This document shows positions 7,970 to 17,227 of a stretch of 64,000 nucleotides of DNA, piece by piece. Position 1 is the first letter of the stretch. Each line of letters opens with the position of its first letter. Below the pieces are notes generated by a model, which was not told where the DNA came from, ran no database searches, and saw nothing but the letters and a program-made list of their open reading frames with translations. The position numbers and the translations under genes are program-made. The stretch spans positions 1,922,001 to 1,986,000 of the forward strand of contig NC_018719.1 in the NCBI RefSeq assembly GCF_000303155.1, read 5' to 3'. Source of the stretch: Candidatus Nitrososphaera gargensis Ga9.2. GTDB lineage: Archaea; Thermoproteota; Nitrososphaeria; Nitrososphaerales; Nitrososphaeraceae.

Positions 7970-10333
7970 TTGAAATTTGGACCTAGCATAGGCGGGCGAG
8001 AAAACTGCGACTGCTGCGCGTGCGGCAGCGGCCTGTTTTTTAGCATACATTATCACAATCTCGCCAGGTACCTATTTGTCACGCTTGCATTTGCCGGCCT
8101 CCTTTCCACAGGATGGTTTGGGATACCACTTGTCCCGCAATATCTCGTCAGTAACGAAGTAAACATCATAGCCGGCATTTTCACGCTTTTTAGCGCCCTT
8201 GGCACGATCTGGGGCGTGATGGCATATCGCGAGTTTACAAAGTCCATACAACTTGTCATGGACGCAAGGGATGCGGCGCGAAGACTGGACCACATGATAG
8301 GCGAGTACGAATACAAGTCCTACAACCCAATCACCAAGGACTATGAAGCCGGTTTTGTGCCTGCCGGCCCGATAGATTTCTGGGACAAGGAAATGCAAGT
8401 GCCGGCTTGGATGGACAAAGGCAAGTACTGGCATATACTGCTCAGCCTTCAGGGCGGGAGCCGCGAGGTCCGGCTGACAGTTGTCAAGGACAGAGACCTG
8501 CCGTTTAACACTGGCACCCGGAACGTCGCAATCACAGCCCGGCAGAGGGTTGACGGCGGAGAAGCAAAGACATCGCGCTACGTCTATGTCGTCAAGATCC
8601 CGCAATGGCTTGTGATGAATACTGACCGTAACAGGTTTGCCGACGGCGCTGCAGGCGATCAACTGGCCGAGCTTGTCGCCGACCTCAACAGGAAGATAGT
8701 AGCAGCTTCTGACGAAGTGGCAGAATGGGAGAGGCAGAGGATAAAGTACCCGTGGAGCGGCATGACGCTCGGCATCTACCTCAACAAGAGCCTGCCTTTG
8801 AGGATCGTTTACCGGCAGGTTATAAGGAACTTTCCAGGCGCAAAGAGGCGCGGCATCGAAGAGACAAACGCCAACCTTGCAAACGTCAAGGACGACGAGC
8901 TCGTCGCTTCGTTGCTCGAACTTGCATCTGAAAAAGGGATTCCCCAGAGCAGGATCGAAATGCTGCGGCTGCTTGTCAGGTTTTTAAAAAATGCATATAC
9001 CAAGCTTGGGCTTGGCGAGGGTGCAAGCGAATACCACAACTTCCATCACTCGCTTGAAGTGTCATATATGACCCTCCACATGATTCCAAAAGAATTTCAA
9101 GAGATCCAGTTTGGACCCAAGGATTACGAGATTGCGCTGGTGGCAGGGCTCCTGCACGACTATGATCCAAGCCAGCCGCTTGCATCACATGAAGGGCCCA
9201 AAGGTCCAAGCGTCGTTAGGACAATGCAGGAAATTTCAAAGACGCGAATACTGGACGCCTACTTTACCATGGGGTGGGAAGAATTTGCAAGCTATTTCCG
9301 TCAGTTCAAGTCGCCGCTTTCGCCTCCTGAGGAGTTTGCCACTACGCATCCCGAGTTCGTCAAGATGAACTGGAGCCCCCTAGAAAGCATTATGGTAGAA
9401 ATGCTGATCTGGAGAACAGACTTTCCGTTCTTCAGACAAAAGCTCGCGCAGGAAATGTTCGCGCGCCTTCAGGAGCAGCTGGCCAGCAGAGGCGAGGACA
9501 CCGACAGGATAAAGTTGCTTGCCGAAATCCTGTGGCTTGCCGACCTTGCCGTGACGTACATGGGTTCAGACCCCGTGAGGGCATGGGACAGGGTCACCAA
9601 CCTGTACGACGAGCTGAACCTGCCTAAGCTCGAGGCCGTGCCAAGGACTGATGCCTTTTTCTCAGACTTTGCTGAAAATGAGACCTTCAAGCAGATAATC
9701 GGCATGAAACACTTTCCCTATATTTTCCGGCAGAGGTGGAGCCTGATCTACCAATTCTTCCACGAGGGCAACCCGTCAACGCAGCTTAACAGGACCATAG
9801 CCACCGCCAGAAAGATGTACCTGAAAGTGAACTTGGAGATAGGTATGAGGAGGGGCGAAATGCTGCAGAACATGGCTACCAATAACTGGGCCGAGTATTT
9901 CATAGGAATTGGCAAGGATCAAAGCGAAGTTTTCAAGGCAAAGTCCCGCTTTACAGAGCTTGAGCCGCAGAACGCCTCTGCCTTCTGGGGAGACACTGAA
10001 AAGCTGCTTCCTGCAATTGCCGACAGGTCGATAGACAACTTTTTGATGGTGCTGCCGGAACATTCTGCGCCCTTTACCACGATGGAAAGCAAGAGCTCAT
10101 TCCGGTCCATGCTTGCAGTGATATCAAAAAAGCTGACAAGTGGCGGCGCGTTCCGAATCTTAACCGATATGGAAAAAGACAGTGCAGGTTTCAGGGAGCT
10201 TGTGTTGCTCGCAAATCAGGCCGGCTTTCAGCTGGCTACACACAATGACAAGGCATATTTTCCAGAGGGCTGGCGGGACCCAGAATTCCGGCATGACAGA
10301 AAAGTACAGGTCGTGGTGCTTGCTCCAAAATAG
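7970..10333 (+). CDS. membrane HD-domain phosphodiesterase fused to a methyltransferase-like domain
   Basis: 787 residues from TTG 7970. Two N-terminal membrane helices (about 27-47 and 62-80) anchor it. A middle segment (100-330) is unrecognised. Around residue 350 the string YHNFHHSLEVSYMTLHM and later ALVAGLLHDYDP (about 390) give the metal-binding H...HD pattern of class I cyclic-nucleotide phosphodiesterases. The last 170 residues (GDTEKLLPAIADRSIDNFLM, then YFPEGWRDPEF) resemble the later half of TrmB-type methyltransferases, but the glycine-rich SAM motif is not visible. Probably membrane-bound nucleotide signalling; substrate unknown. Confidence 0.72.
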   Translation: MKFGPSIGGRENCDCCACGSGLFFSIHYHNLARYLFVTLAFAGLLSTGWFGIPLVPQYLVSNEVNIIAGIFTLFSALGTIWGVMAYREFTKSIQLVMDARDAARRLDHMIGEYEYKSYNPITKDYEAGFVPAGPIDFWDKEMQVPAWMDKGKYWHILLSLQGGSREVRLTVVKDRDLPFNTGTRNVAITARQRVDGGEAKTSRYVYVVKIPQWLVMNTDRNRFADGAAGDQLAELVADLNRKIVAASDEVAEWERQRIKYPWSGMTLGIYLNKSLPLRIVYRQVIRNFPGAKRRGIEETNANLANVKDDELVASLLELASEKGIPQSRIEMLRLLVRFLKNAYTKLGLGEGASEYHNFHHSLEVSYMTLHMIPKEFQEIQFGPKDYEIALVAGLLHDYDPSQPLASHEGPKGPSVVRTMQEISKTRILDAYFTMGWEEFASYFRQFKSPLSPPEEFATTHPEFVKMNWSPLESIMVEMLIWRTDFPFFRQKLAQEMFARLQEQLASRGEDTDRIKLLAEILWLADLAVTYMGSDPVRAWDRVTNLYDELNLPKLEAVPRTDAFFSDFAENETFKQIIGMKHFPYIFRQRWSLIYQFFHEGNPSTQLNRTIATARKMYLKVNLEIGMRRGEMLQNMATNNWAEYFIGIGKDQSEVFKAKSRFTELEPQNASAFWGDTEKLLPAIADRSIDNFLMVLPEHSAPFTTMESKSSFRSMLAVISKKLTSGGAFRILTDMEKDSAGFRELVLLANQAGFQLATHNDKAYFPEGWRDPEFRHDRKVQVVVLAPK

Positions 10334-10375
10334 ACGAATGCCTTAAATTGGCGCTACAAAGGTTGAACAGTGCGA

Positions 10376-10450
10376 GGGCTCGTAGCTCAGCATGGACAGA
10401 GCGAACGCCTCCTAAGCGTTAGGTCGAGGGTTCGAATCCCTCCGGGCCCG
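10376..10450 (+). tRNA. tRNA-Arg (anticodon CCT)
   Basis: Acceptor GGGCTCG pairs with CGGGCCC, discriminator G at 10450. D arm GCTC...GAGC, anticodon stem AACGC/GCGTT around CTCCTAA (anticodon CCT), T arm with GTTCGAATC. Complete, no intron, CCA not encoded. Confidence 0.94.
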
Positions 10451-10606
10451 CTCTCTTATGGATACACGAATCCTTACACTGGTAACTTTGCAGGAGATCA
10501 GACTTATTCCACGAGGGATTTCAATGTGATCTTCCGCAAGTCATCAGAGTCCCAGTTTGTAATTTTTAAAAATGAATAGGGACAGGAGGTACGATGAAGA
10601 ATAAAC

Positions 10607-10765
10607 ATGCCGTGGCACATCGTATTCTTTTATGGGACTGTTATTGCAGGCTCGGCACTGGGGCTAGGCTGCCTGGCCGCTGGGATTTACTTTGAGTTCC
10701 TGAGAGGCAGGAGGCAAAAAAGGTTGTTGCCGCTGACCGCAGAGAAAAAGATGCCGGCAGGCTAG
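10607..10765 (+). CDS. small membrane protein (52 aa)
   Basis: ATG 10607 to TAG 10763-10765. One hydrophobic helix (IVFFYGTVIAGSALGLGCLAAGIYF) then a basic tail (LRGRRQKRLL), a typical N-out/C-in single-span micro-protein. An ATG at 10594 behind a purine-rich GGAGGT is in another frame and gives a less protein-like product. Convergent with the histidine kinase gene that ends at 10852. Confidence 0.5.
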   Translation: MPWHIVFFYGTVIAGSALGLGCLAAGIYFEFLRGRRQKRLLPLTAEKKMPAG

Positions 10766-10851
10766 CAAGACGAAAAAGAGGCTGCATGGCCTGCAAGAAC
10801 ATGAAGTTGGTGGAACTGCAGAACAATACCTGCACATACTTGCACACTCAA

Positions 10852-12165
10852 TCAGTCAGTCAGCGACATCGAGGCAACTTCTCCTTTTTCGTGTATCGGG
10901 AACGACACAGTAAACGTGGCGCCCTTGCCGTCAGCGTTGTTCTCTGCCGATATCTTGCCGCTGTGCGCCTCGATTATGCTCTTTGTTATGAACAGCCCAA
11001 GGCCGGTGCCTCTCTCGTTCTCCTTTGTCTTTGTGACAAACTTGTTAAACAGCACGGGCATGATCTCGTCAGGGATGCCGGGGCCGTCGTCACGTATCTT
11101 GATCTCCACTACACCTTCATCGTCGTTATTGATGGTCTGTATGGTGATCGTACCATTCTTGGCAAACTTTGCAGCGTTGTCAATGATGTTCGCAAATGCC
11201 TGCACAAGGCGCTCTCTGTCGCCCATTATCCTGACATCTTCGTCCAGGTCAATCTTGATGCTTATCATCCCGTCCTGGGTGGCAAACTTGGTTGACGAAG
11301 ACGATATCCTTTCCACGAGCTCCGACACGCTGAGCGGCTTCATGTCGTATGAAATATTCCCGCTCTCGATCTTGCCTACATCCAGTATGTAGGTCGCCAC
11401 GGTGGACAGCCTCTTGGCCTCAGTCACGATGCTCTTCCACGCTTGTTCGTTGCTGATGAGCCCCTTCTCTGCTAGTTTCACAGAGCCCATTATCGGCTGG
11501 ATTGGAGTGCGGAGCTCGTGCGCTGCGACAAGGATAAAGTCGGTCTTCATCTTGTCCAGTCTCTGCAGCTTTTCATTGGCTTCTGACAGCTCCTTGTTCT
11601 TTGCCGACAGCTCTTCGTTCATCTTTTTCAGGTCTTCACTTTGGCCGGTCAGCCTAGCGTTTGCCCGCTGGAGGACCTTTTCCTTCTCTACTAGCTCGTC
11701 ATTGATTCGCTGGAGATCAAAAGTCTTCATCTTGATCTGCTTGTTAAGGTTGGCATCTACTTCTGTTACCTTCCTTCTCATGACCTCAAACGCCATCATG
11801 AGACGCACCAGCTCGTCAGAGTTCTTGTAGCTGCCCTTGGTCAGCTTGCCGTTATAGACCTGCACTTCAAAGTTGCCCCTTGCTATCTGCTCTGCACTCT
11901 GCTCGATCTTTCTTACCGGCAGCAGGATGAACACTGCCAGCAACGCTCCGATGGCGCCAATCGCCGCTGCGACAATAATAATAACAATTACCAAGCCTGT
12001 TGTTGCTGCTGCGCCAGCCCCTGCAAGCGACTGCTGCATGTAGTAGCCTACGGCCCCGGTAGCCAGCGCGGCCACTGCCAGAAAGCCAATAATAATTTTT
12101 GTTACTATCTTCGTAATTTCTCTCTCCTCTCGAATGGCCCGTCTGTTTGAGAGGGGTTTGATCAC
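10852..12165 (-). CDS. membrane sensor histidine kinase (HAMP-HisKA-HATPase)
   Basis: 437 residues from GTG. Two membrane helices (about 19-42 and 55-83) with almost no extracytoplasmic loop, HAMP (about 84-140), a long coiled coil (140-210), H-box AAHELRTPIQPIMG with the phospho-accepting His (about 218), N box NIIDNAAKF, G1 RDDGPGIP and G2 ERGTGLGLFITKSI. All catalytic boxes are present. With so small an outer loop it may sense the membrane state or a partner. HELRTPIQP recurs in every kinase of this window. Confidence 0.9.
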   Translation of the reverse strand: MIKPLSNRRAIREEREITKIVTKIIIGFLAVAALATGAVGYYMQQSLAGAGAAATTGLVIVIIIVAAAIGAIGALLAVFILLPVRKIEQSAEQIARGNFEVQVYNGKLTKGSYKNSDELVRLMMAFEVMRRKVTEVDANLNKQIKMKTFDLQRINDELVEKEKVLQRANARLTGQSEDLKKMNEELSAKNKELSEANEKLQRLDKMKTDFILVAAHELRTPIQPIMGSVKLAEKGLISNEQAWKSIVTEAKRLSTVATYILDVGKIESGNISYDMKPLSVSELVERISSSSTKFATQDGMISIKIDLDEDVRIMGDRERLVQAFANIIDNAAKFAKNGTITIQTINNDDEGVVEIKIRDDGPGIPDEIMPVLFNKFVTKTKENERGTGLGLFITKSIIEAHSGKISAENNADGKGATFTVSFPIHEKGEVASMSLTD

Positions 12166-12204
12166 GTTAAACTAGTGCATGTAATCCGGTACAACAGACA
12201 GAGC

Positions 12205-12624
12205 CTACCTGTAATACGGCGAAAAGGAGTGGCGCGATTTCGCGCTCGGCTCTAGCGAAAATACTTCTTTTACTGCCAGAGTCCACACCTTTTTCGGCTT
12301 TTCAAGGATGCCAAACTCCTTGAGTCTGGTCTCTGCCTGCAAGACCAATTTCGGATCGGTCACTTCCTCCGCGCTGCCCTTCAGCTGATATCCGCCCCGC
12401 GTGTCCCTGTCAAATATTGCGACCGACACCTTGGGCCATGAATTGATGTTATGGAACGTCTTGTTCGTGAACGCGTCTGCAAACAGCAGCTTTTCGTTCT
12501 GCAGTATGCCAAGGACGTATCGTGGCGAAATGTTCGGGATGCCCTCGGCGCTGACGCTCCCGACAAGAACTACATGGTCCTGCTTTATTATGAGCCGGAT
12601 GATATCCTCATCGATCTGAACCAA
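12205..12624 (-). CDS. pyridoxamine 5'-phosphate oxidase-fold flavin-binding protein
   Basis: 139 residues: VVLVGSVSAEGIPNISPRYV followed by KLLFADAFTNKTFHNINSWPKVSVAIFD is the split-barrel PNPOx-like signature. The family binds FMN, F420 or haem; which one is not visible. C-terminal SLEPSAKSRHSFSPYYR is a common tail in this family. Divergent spacing from its neighbours suggests its own promoter. Confidence 0.8.
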   Translation of the reverse strand: MVQIDEDIIRLIIKQDHVVLVGSVSAEGIPNISPRYVLGILQNEKLLFADAFTNKTFHNINSWPKVSVAIFDRDTRGGYQLKGSAEEVTDPKLVLQAETRLKEFGILEKPKKVWTLAVKEVFSLEPSAKSRHSFSPYYR

Positions 12625-12730
12625 GCAGCTACCAGAGGCTTTTATGATAGGATGGGTTAAAAATTCTTCTACAGCCTATCGCTTCGCAGGCAGTCGCGAC
12701 TATGTGCTCTTGACAGCAGTCGTATAAGCA

Positions 12731-13645
12731 TCATCTGGCTGAGACGTCAAGCGCCCTTAGCATCATATCGGCATATTCCTTCGTCAGGTACTTCAAGAAG
12801 GCGAAACTTGGCGGCACCGATATGCCTTTTACCATCGCCCGGTACTGCTCGACCAGCGGCACCATAGAGTCAAGCGCCCCACTCTCAATTACCATTTTCC
12901 TTGCATGCTCGCGGTTTTTCAAGAGTTTTGAGAAGGTGATGGCTGCTGCTCCTGTCGCGGCCAGTATGAACATGTTGGGCATCATGTCATGCACGTCTTC
13001 TTCAATGTCCTCAAAATCGTCATGCAGGTCCTGAAGCGCCTGGTTGTAGTGCAGCACGGCCGCGACATTCTGGTTAAAATCTGGCAGCTCGGCGTCCAGC
13101 ACGTGGGCGTATATCATAGGGGCGTCTGAAGCCTTGAAGAGGCTGTAGTGCCTTATTTCCTTGAAGTTGAAGATGTGATCCTTTATCAAGAGCCGCTTTA
13201 CCGCCTGTTCATAGTCCATGAACGGCCAAGATCGCTTCAGCAGAAAGTCAAGCGAATACTTTAAGTGGCTACTCTGAACCTTTTTCACAGAGCGCAGGAC
13301 GCCCCTTGCAACCCTCTCGTACTTTTTGTTGCCAACCTCGTAGAACCGGTCTATCAAAAGCACGTACCTGACAAGCGACTTGACGGTCCTGTATATAAGG
13401 ATCGACCTGTCAAGATCCCTTGTGTTAGAATAGGCCACGAAAAAATACGTTGCCATGTCCTGCGCCTTGTGATCCAGCGCATTCAAGAGCGGCGACGGTG
13501 CAGGGTCGTACCTGCCAAGCATGCCTGCGATTTCATCCAAGCCCTCTACAAACCTCGGCTCGCCGCGCCTCAAGAGCTCTTCGGATTTGATGACGAGCAA
13601 CTGCCTGATGTCGCCTGCCAAGATCTGCTCTGAATTGTTGATCAC
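12731..13645 (-). CDS. helical hypothetical protein, isoprenoid-synthase-like
   Basis: 304 residues, all helical, from GTG. HYNQALQDLHDDFEDIEEDVHDMMPN (about 200-225) is an aspartate-rich helix, like the first Asp-rich motif of class I isoprenoid enzymes. A second canonical motif is not evident. No signal peptide or membrane span. Either a diverged prenyl-transfer enzyme or a scaffold that kept the fold; I am unsure of any reaction. Confidence 0.6.
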   Translation of the reverse strand: MINNSEQILAGDIRQLLVIKSEELLRRGEPRFVEGLDEIAGMLGRYDPAPSPLLNALDHKAQDMATYFFVAYSNTRDLDRSILIYRTVKSLVRYVLLIDRFYEVGNKKYERVARGVLRSVKKVQSSHLKYSLDFLLKRSWPFMDYEQAVKRLLIKDHIFNFKEIRHYSLFKASDAPMIYAHVLDAELPDFNQNVAAVLHYNQALQDLHDDFEDIEEDVHDMMPNMFILAATGAAAITFSKLLKNREHARKMVIESGALDSMVPLVEQYRAMVKGISVPPSFAFLKYLTKEYADMMLRALDVSAR

Positions 13646-13826
13646 AAGACAATCACCACCATCAGTAGCAGCAAGACTGGACCCAAATCGCTTCGATCTC
13701 CTTGTTCGAGGGCATCAGGCGGCTAATAACAACATAGAGTAAAGGATAGTTGACAGAGGCTGGCTCTATAAAAAATTCTATAAAAACGCCTCACGGTGCT
13801 ACAGCTATAAAAAGAACTCTGATGAT

Positions 13827-14102
13827 CTACAACGTTATTTCCTGCCAGCCTAAAATTCTTCTGATCTTGTTGTAATTTTCTTGAATAATTTTGTGCTCTT
13901 TACTTTTCATGCTGCCATTGTCGGGGACGGCCATCATCTGGTACTCGTATGCGGGGTCGTCTGCGCCATAGCCGTCGGCCAGAGTCGCCTCACGTATCAG
14001 TGCCTTCCTGATTAGATCTGATATGGTCTCGCCGCACAGATTGGCATATTCCCGTATCGCCTCAAGTTCTTTCTGGCTTAATTCTGCGGTTATAGTCGGC
14101 AT
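13827..14102 (-). CDS. small ribbon-helix-helix-like protein
   Basis: 91 residues. The N-terminus (TITAELSQKELEAIREYA, then CGETISDLIRKALIREA) has one strand and two helices, as in CopG/MetJ-type DNA-binding dimers. The tail is charged and ends GWQEITL. No toxin gene is adjacent, so it is more likely a regulator than an antitoxin. DNA binding is inferred from pattern only. Confidence 0.65.
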   Translation of the reverse strand: MPTITAELSQKELEAIREYANLCGETISDLIRKALIREATLADGYGADDPAYEYQMMAVPDNGSMKSKEHKIIQENYNKIRRILGWQEITL

Positions 14103-14166
14103 CTGCGGGGAATTTTTCTGCCCGGTTCATTTGATAAAAGCACTTGTATGTATGGTTGTGTTACAT

Positions 14167-14979
14167 TCACCAATTGACCAGCTTTTTGTCGCTGATGATG
14201 AACTGCCTGTTGTACCATAACAGCCCTGCGGCAAAGCACAGGTACGCGGCGTTGTATGCCATGGTGATATGGAATACTTCAGACATGTCGGATGCGGCCG
14301 CAACTCCAAGCATGCTGTCGGCAAGGACCAGCAATATCCATCCTATGAATATCCACGGGATAGACGTGAGCTGGCCCTTTCCAGCATTCATGACTATGAG
14401 GACGGCCGGGACTATGAGCAGGGCGTCCAGCACAGGGTAGACTATGCTTATCGCCAGAGTTGCTAGGGCACCGGGACCTTCAAGCTCAAAGACGCCCACC
14501 AATGTCTGGATGTAAAAAGCCAAGAACAGCGCGGCCGCTACTCCCACGATGGCTATTGCGGATCTTTTCAGCCCTTTGCCAAAGAACCTTGCAGTGCTGA
14601 GCAGGTGGTAGGCGAAGGGCCCATAGCCGGAAATCCAGAATACGTCGGCTATCGAAGTAGTATGTGCCCCTATTCCTAGACCCAGCTCATAGTACGCCCA
14701 GATGGATTCAGCCACGACCCATAGCATCAGCCCTGCTGCAAGGGCGGCATAAGCCCTTCCAAAGAGGCCGCCTACTTTTTGCCTCCTGACTACTACAAGC
14801 GATAGGGCAGCTGCAGCGCATACCGTGCCTACTCTGGAGATGTCGCTGACAATCGCCTCTATTTCAGAGCCAGCGGTGAAAAAGACGGCCCCGTCTATTG
14901 CTGCGATAGCAGCGATCAGTCCGAGCACCAGATTCCTGCGCGCCCGCTTGATGTCCAGATATGCTTGCTGCTCCTCCAT
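14167..14979 (-). CDS. multi-span membrane protein, possible sensor
   Basis: 270 residues with about eight to nine hydrophobic segments starting at residue 14 (LVLGLIAAIAAIDGAVFF) and ending in a short polar tail. It resembles the membrane sensory modules that precede signalling domains, but no signalling domain follows. Its start overlaps the stop of the 14979-15326 gene (TGATG), so both are co-translated. That neighbour may be its output partner. Confidence 0.7.
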   Translation of the reverse strand: MEEQQAYLDIKRARRNLVLGLIAAIAAIDGAVFFTAGSEIEAIVSDISRVGTVCAAAALSLVVVRRQKVGGLFGRAYAALAAGLMLWVVAESIWAYYELGLGIGAHTTSIADVFWISGYGPFAYHLLSTARFFGKGLKRSAIAIVGVAAALFLAFYIQTLVGVFELEGPGALATLAISIVYPVLDALLIVPAVLIVMNAGKGQLTSIPWIFIGWILLVLADSMLGVAAASDMSEVFHITMAYNAAYLCFAAGLLWYNRQFIISDKKLVNW

Positions 14980-15326
14980 CAGGCTTCACCTATCTCTATC
15001 ATTTTCTGTATCCTTTCAAGCGGAGAGCACTTGGCCGGAGGATTCTGCTGGCCGGCCTTGCCTCCGCAGCGCTTTTGCAGCTGCTGCCACGTTTCTTCCA
15101 TTATCAGGTCGGCGCCCGGCCCAAGCAGATCCCGCAAATTTGAATAAAAGAAATTGATGTCAATTTTTTTCGAATTGGAAAGTACGCCCCTGCTGTTCAG
15201 ATACCATGTTATGGTCTTGTGGATCGGCCCGCCCAGCGACTCTATGGCGGCGTCTATTGACTGGCGCAAAATAACCTGACCGTTGCCGCCCATATTGTTG
15301 CTGTCACGCCCCACCATATCCACCAT
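14979..15326 (-). CDS. small putative signalling output-domain protein (NitrOD5-like)
   Basis: 115 residues. The core (AIDAAIESLGGPIHKTITWYL, then FFYSNLRDLLGPGADLIMEE) matches the layout of a small thaumarchaeal domain often found alone or at the end of sensor proteins: a helix, a paired Y-L segment, then LFGxGAxxIxE. The product of 17228-17476 has the same core. Coupled by overlapping stop/start to the membrane protein 14167-14979, suggesting a split sensor/output pair. Family name is from memory and needs a profile search. Confidence 0.6.
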   Translation of the reverse strand: MVDMVGRDSNNMGGNGQVILRQSIDAAIESLGGPIHKTITWYLNSRGVLSNSKKIDINFFYSNLRDLLGPGADLIMEETWQQLQKRCGGKAGQQNPPAKCSPLERIQKMIEIGEA

Positions 15327-15442
15327 AATTGCTGAAATTCGTATCTCCAGTTTGTCGCCGGAGTGGCTATAACGATCAAGATGTAGAATAATTTACATAC
15401 GAATTCTAATATCTAATCTTCAAGCGCTCACTCTGTAGTACA

Positions 15443-16606
15443 TTGGAACAAAAGGCAGACAGGTCCCTAGAGGATGGTAGAGGATATCCAAACACATATT
15501 TGAGGACTTATTGGATACTCGAGAGCCTCTATGAGAGTTCTCCAGTGCTCTACTGCGTCGTAAACGCAGCGGGGACAATACTTGACTGTAACGAGACATA
15601 CGCAAGGCGCGTCGGATACTCGAGAGCCGAGTCTGTGGGCAGATCGATATTCAACCATGTGGGGCCCAACAGCCTGGTCGCCATGCAAGAGTATCTTGAG
15701 GCATGGGAGAAGAAGGGGCTTGTCGAGAACTGCGAAGTATGGCTCAAGAAAAAGGATGGCAGCGTCTTCCCAGCGCTGCTAAGCGCCGCCTCTGTGCACG
15801 ACGAGCGGGGCAGGGTTGTCGCCTGCAATATCGCGCTGATAGATCAGACCGATATTTACAAGACCAAGAGAGATGTCGAAAAGGCAAATGAGGAGCTAAA
15901 GATAAAGGAGCAGCTAAAAAACGAATTTATCGCGATAGCATCACATGAGCTCCGCACCCCAATCCAGCCGCTTCTCGGCTACGCCATCCTTGCAAAGAAG
16001 GGCAAGATAAGCCAAGAGGCGGCATGGGAAGGCGTACTTCGGGAGGCGCGCAAGCTGCAGCAGCTGGCAAACGACATCCTTGACGTGAGCAGGATCGAGA
16101 GTGGCAGCCTCATGTACCAGATGGAAAAGGTTGCAATAAATGACCTTTTAGTCGGCGTGGTCGACTCTGCAAAGACCAACTTGGCAAAGGACGTGACGAT
16201 GGACCTTGTGATCGACGACGCTAGCAGGAGCCTAGAAGTCAACCTTGACAGGTCGCGCATAACCCAGGTGCTGTCCAACGTCATCGGCAACGCCGTCAAG
16301 TTCACAGAGCAGGGCAGCATAAAGGTAGAATGCCGAGCGTTCCCGGGCAAGAACAGGGTGGAGATCAGGGTAATCGACACGGGCACCGGCATACCAGAGC
16401 AGGTACTTCCGAACCTGTTTGGCAAGTTTGTCACAAAGAGCACAGGCGACACGGACGGTCACGGCGGCACAGGGCTCGGCCTTTTCATAAGCAAGGCGAT
16501 AGTGACTGCCCACAAGGGCGAGATCTATGGATACAACAACGCTACAGGCGGGGCCACATTTACAATAGTCCTGCCCATAGACCAGTCAAACATTATCCGC
16601 GACTAG
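15443..16606 (+). CDS. PAS-domain soluble histidine kinase
   Basis: 387 residues from TTG. No membrane span. PAS/PAC at about 30-145 (YCVVNAAGTILDCNETYARRVGYS, then GRVVACNIALIDQTD), HisKA with SHELRTPIQPLLGYA (His about 171), N box NVIGNAVKF, G1 VIDTGTGIP and G2 HGGTGLGLFISKAI. Complete catalytic set, cytoplasmic. Convergent with the receiver gene, the two stops overlapping by 4 bases, which makes them a likely cognate pair. Confidence 0.9.
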   Translation: MEQKADRSLEDGRGYPNTYLRTYWILESLYESSPVLYCVVNAAGTILDCNETYARRVGYSRAESVGRSIFNHVGPNSLVAMQEYLEAWEKKGLVENCEVWLKKKDGSVFPALLSAASVHDERGRVVACNIALIDQTDIYKTKRDVEKANEELKIKEQLKNEFIAIASHELRTPIQPLLGYAILAKKGKISQEAAWEGVLREARKLQQLANDILDVSRIESGSLMYQMEKVAINDLLVGVVDSAKTNLAKDVTMDLVIDDASRSLEVNLDRSRITQVLSNVIGNAVKFTEQGSIKVECRAFPGKNRVEIRVIDTGTGIPEQVLPNLFGKFVTKSTGDTDGHGGTGLGLFISKAIVTAHKGEIYGYNNATGGATFTIVLPIDQSNIIRD

Positions 16607-17127
16607 AGCGCCCTGCCTTTCTGGAGCTTTTTCAGACCTTCAAGCAGGTCCAGGACCTGCTGGTGCGTAGGGTTCAGGTCCTTGATCTCCTTGGCGTTCA
16701 CGTTCAGCTTTTCCAGTTCCGAATAGATCCCCTTGTCCTCTATGAGGTCTACGAACGGGTCAAGCTCAAACGGCTTTTGGATGAGTTCGACAACCTGCTG
16801 CAGGGTCTTGACAGAGTCCACCAAGGTCTCAAGCACATAAGCCGACGCAAAAAGGATCCTCTGCTTTGGCTCTATCGCCAAGATCTCCTTGGCTACTTCC
16901 ATGCCATCCTTTTTTGGCATGCGGTAATCCAGAATCACCGCGTCAAACGGCGGCCTCTTCATCATCTTGCGGTTGCGGGCTGGCTCGTCCTTTTCCAGTT
17001 CATGATAAAATGCTTCAAGACACTGTTCGCCGTCGTTTGTAATTATTACGTCGTGCTTCCTGTCCTTCAGCGCGAGTTCATACTGCATCGCTATGTCTGG
17101 CTCATCCTCTGCTATCAGTATCTTCAT
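16603..17127 (-). CDS. response regulator receiver protein with helical tail
   Basis: Start set at ATG 17127 (MKILIAEDEPDIAMQY); a longer in-frame start at 17190 only adds a non-homologous leader. The receiver has acidic EDEPD, phospho-accepting Asp in VILDYRMPKKDG, conserved S (FASAY) and K (QKPFE). A loop insert (KDEPARNRKMMKRPP) precedes the Asp strand. About 50 C-terminal residues form a leucine-rich helix rather than a DNA-binding domain, so output is probably protein-protein. Confidence 0.9.
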   Translation of the reverse strand: MKILIAEDEPDIAMQYELALKDRKHDVIITNDGEQCLEAFYHELEKDEPARNRKMMKRPPFDAVILDYRMPKKDGMEVAKEILAIEPKQRILFASAYVLETLVDSVKTLQQVVELIQKPFELDPFVDLIEDKGIYSELEKLNVNAKEIKDLNPTHQQVLDLLEGLKKLQKGRAL

Positions 17128-17227
17128 TAACTCAAAAGCTACCCTCCCCCATGTATATAGGAAGGTGCCTGTCAGAATTGTTACATACAACTACTTTAAG
17201 CGGATCTTGGCATATCGAAAAGGGTTG

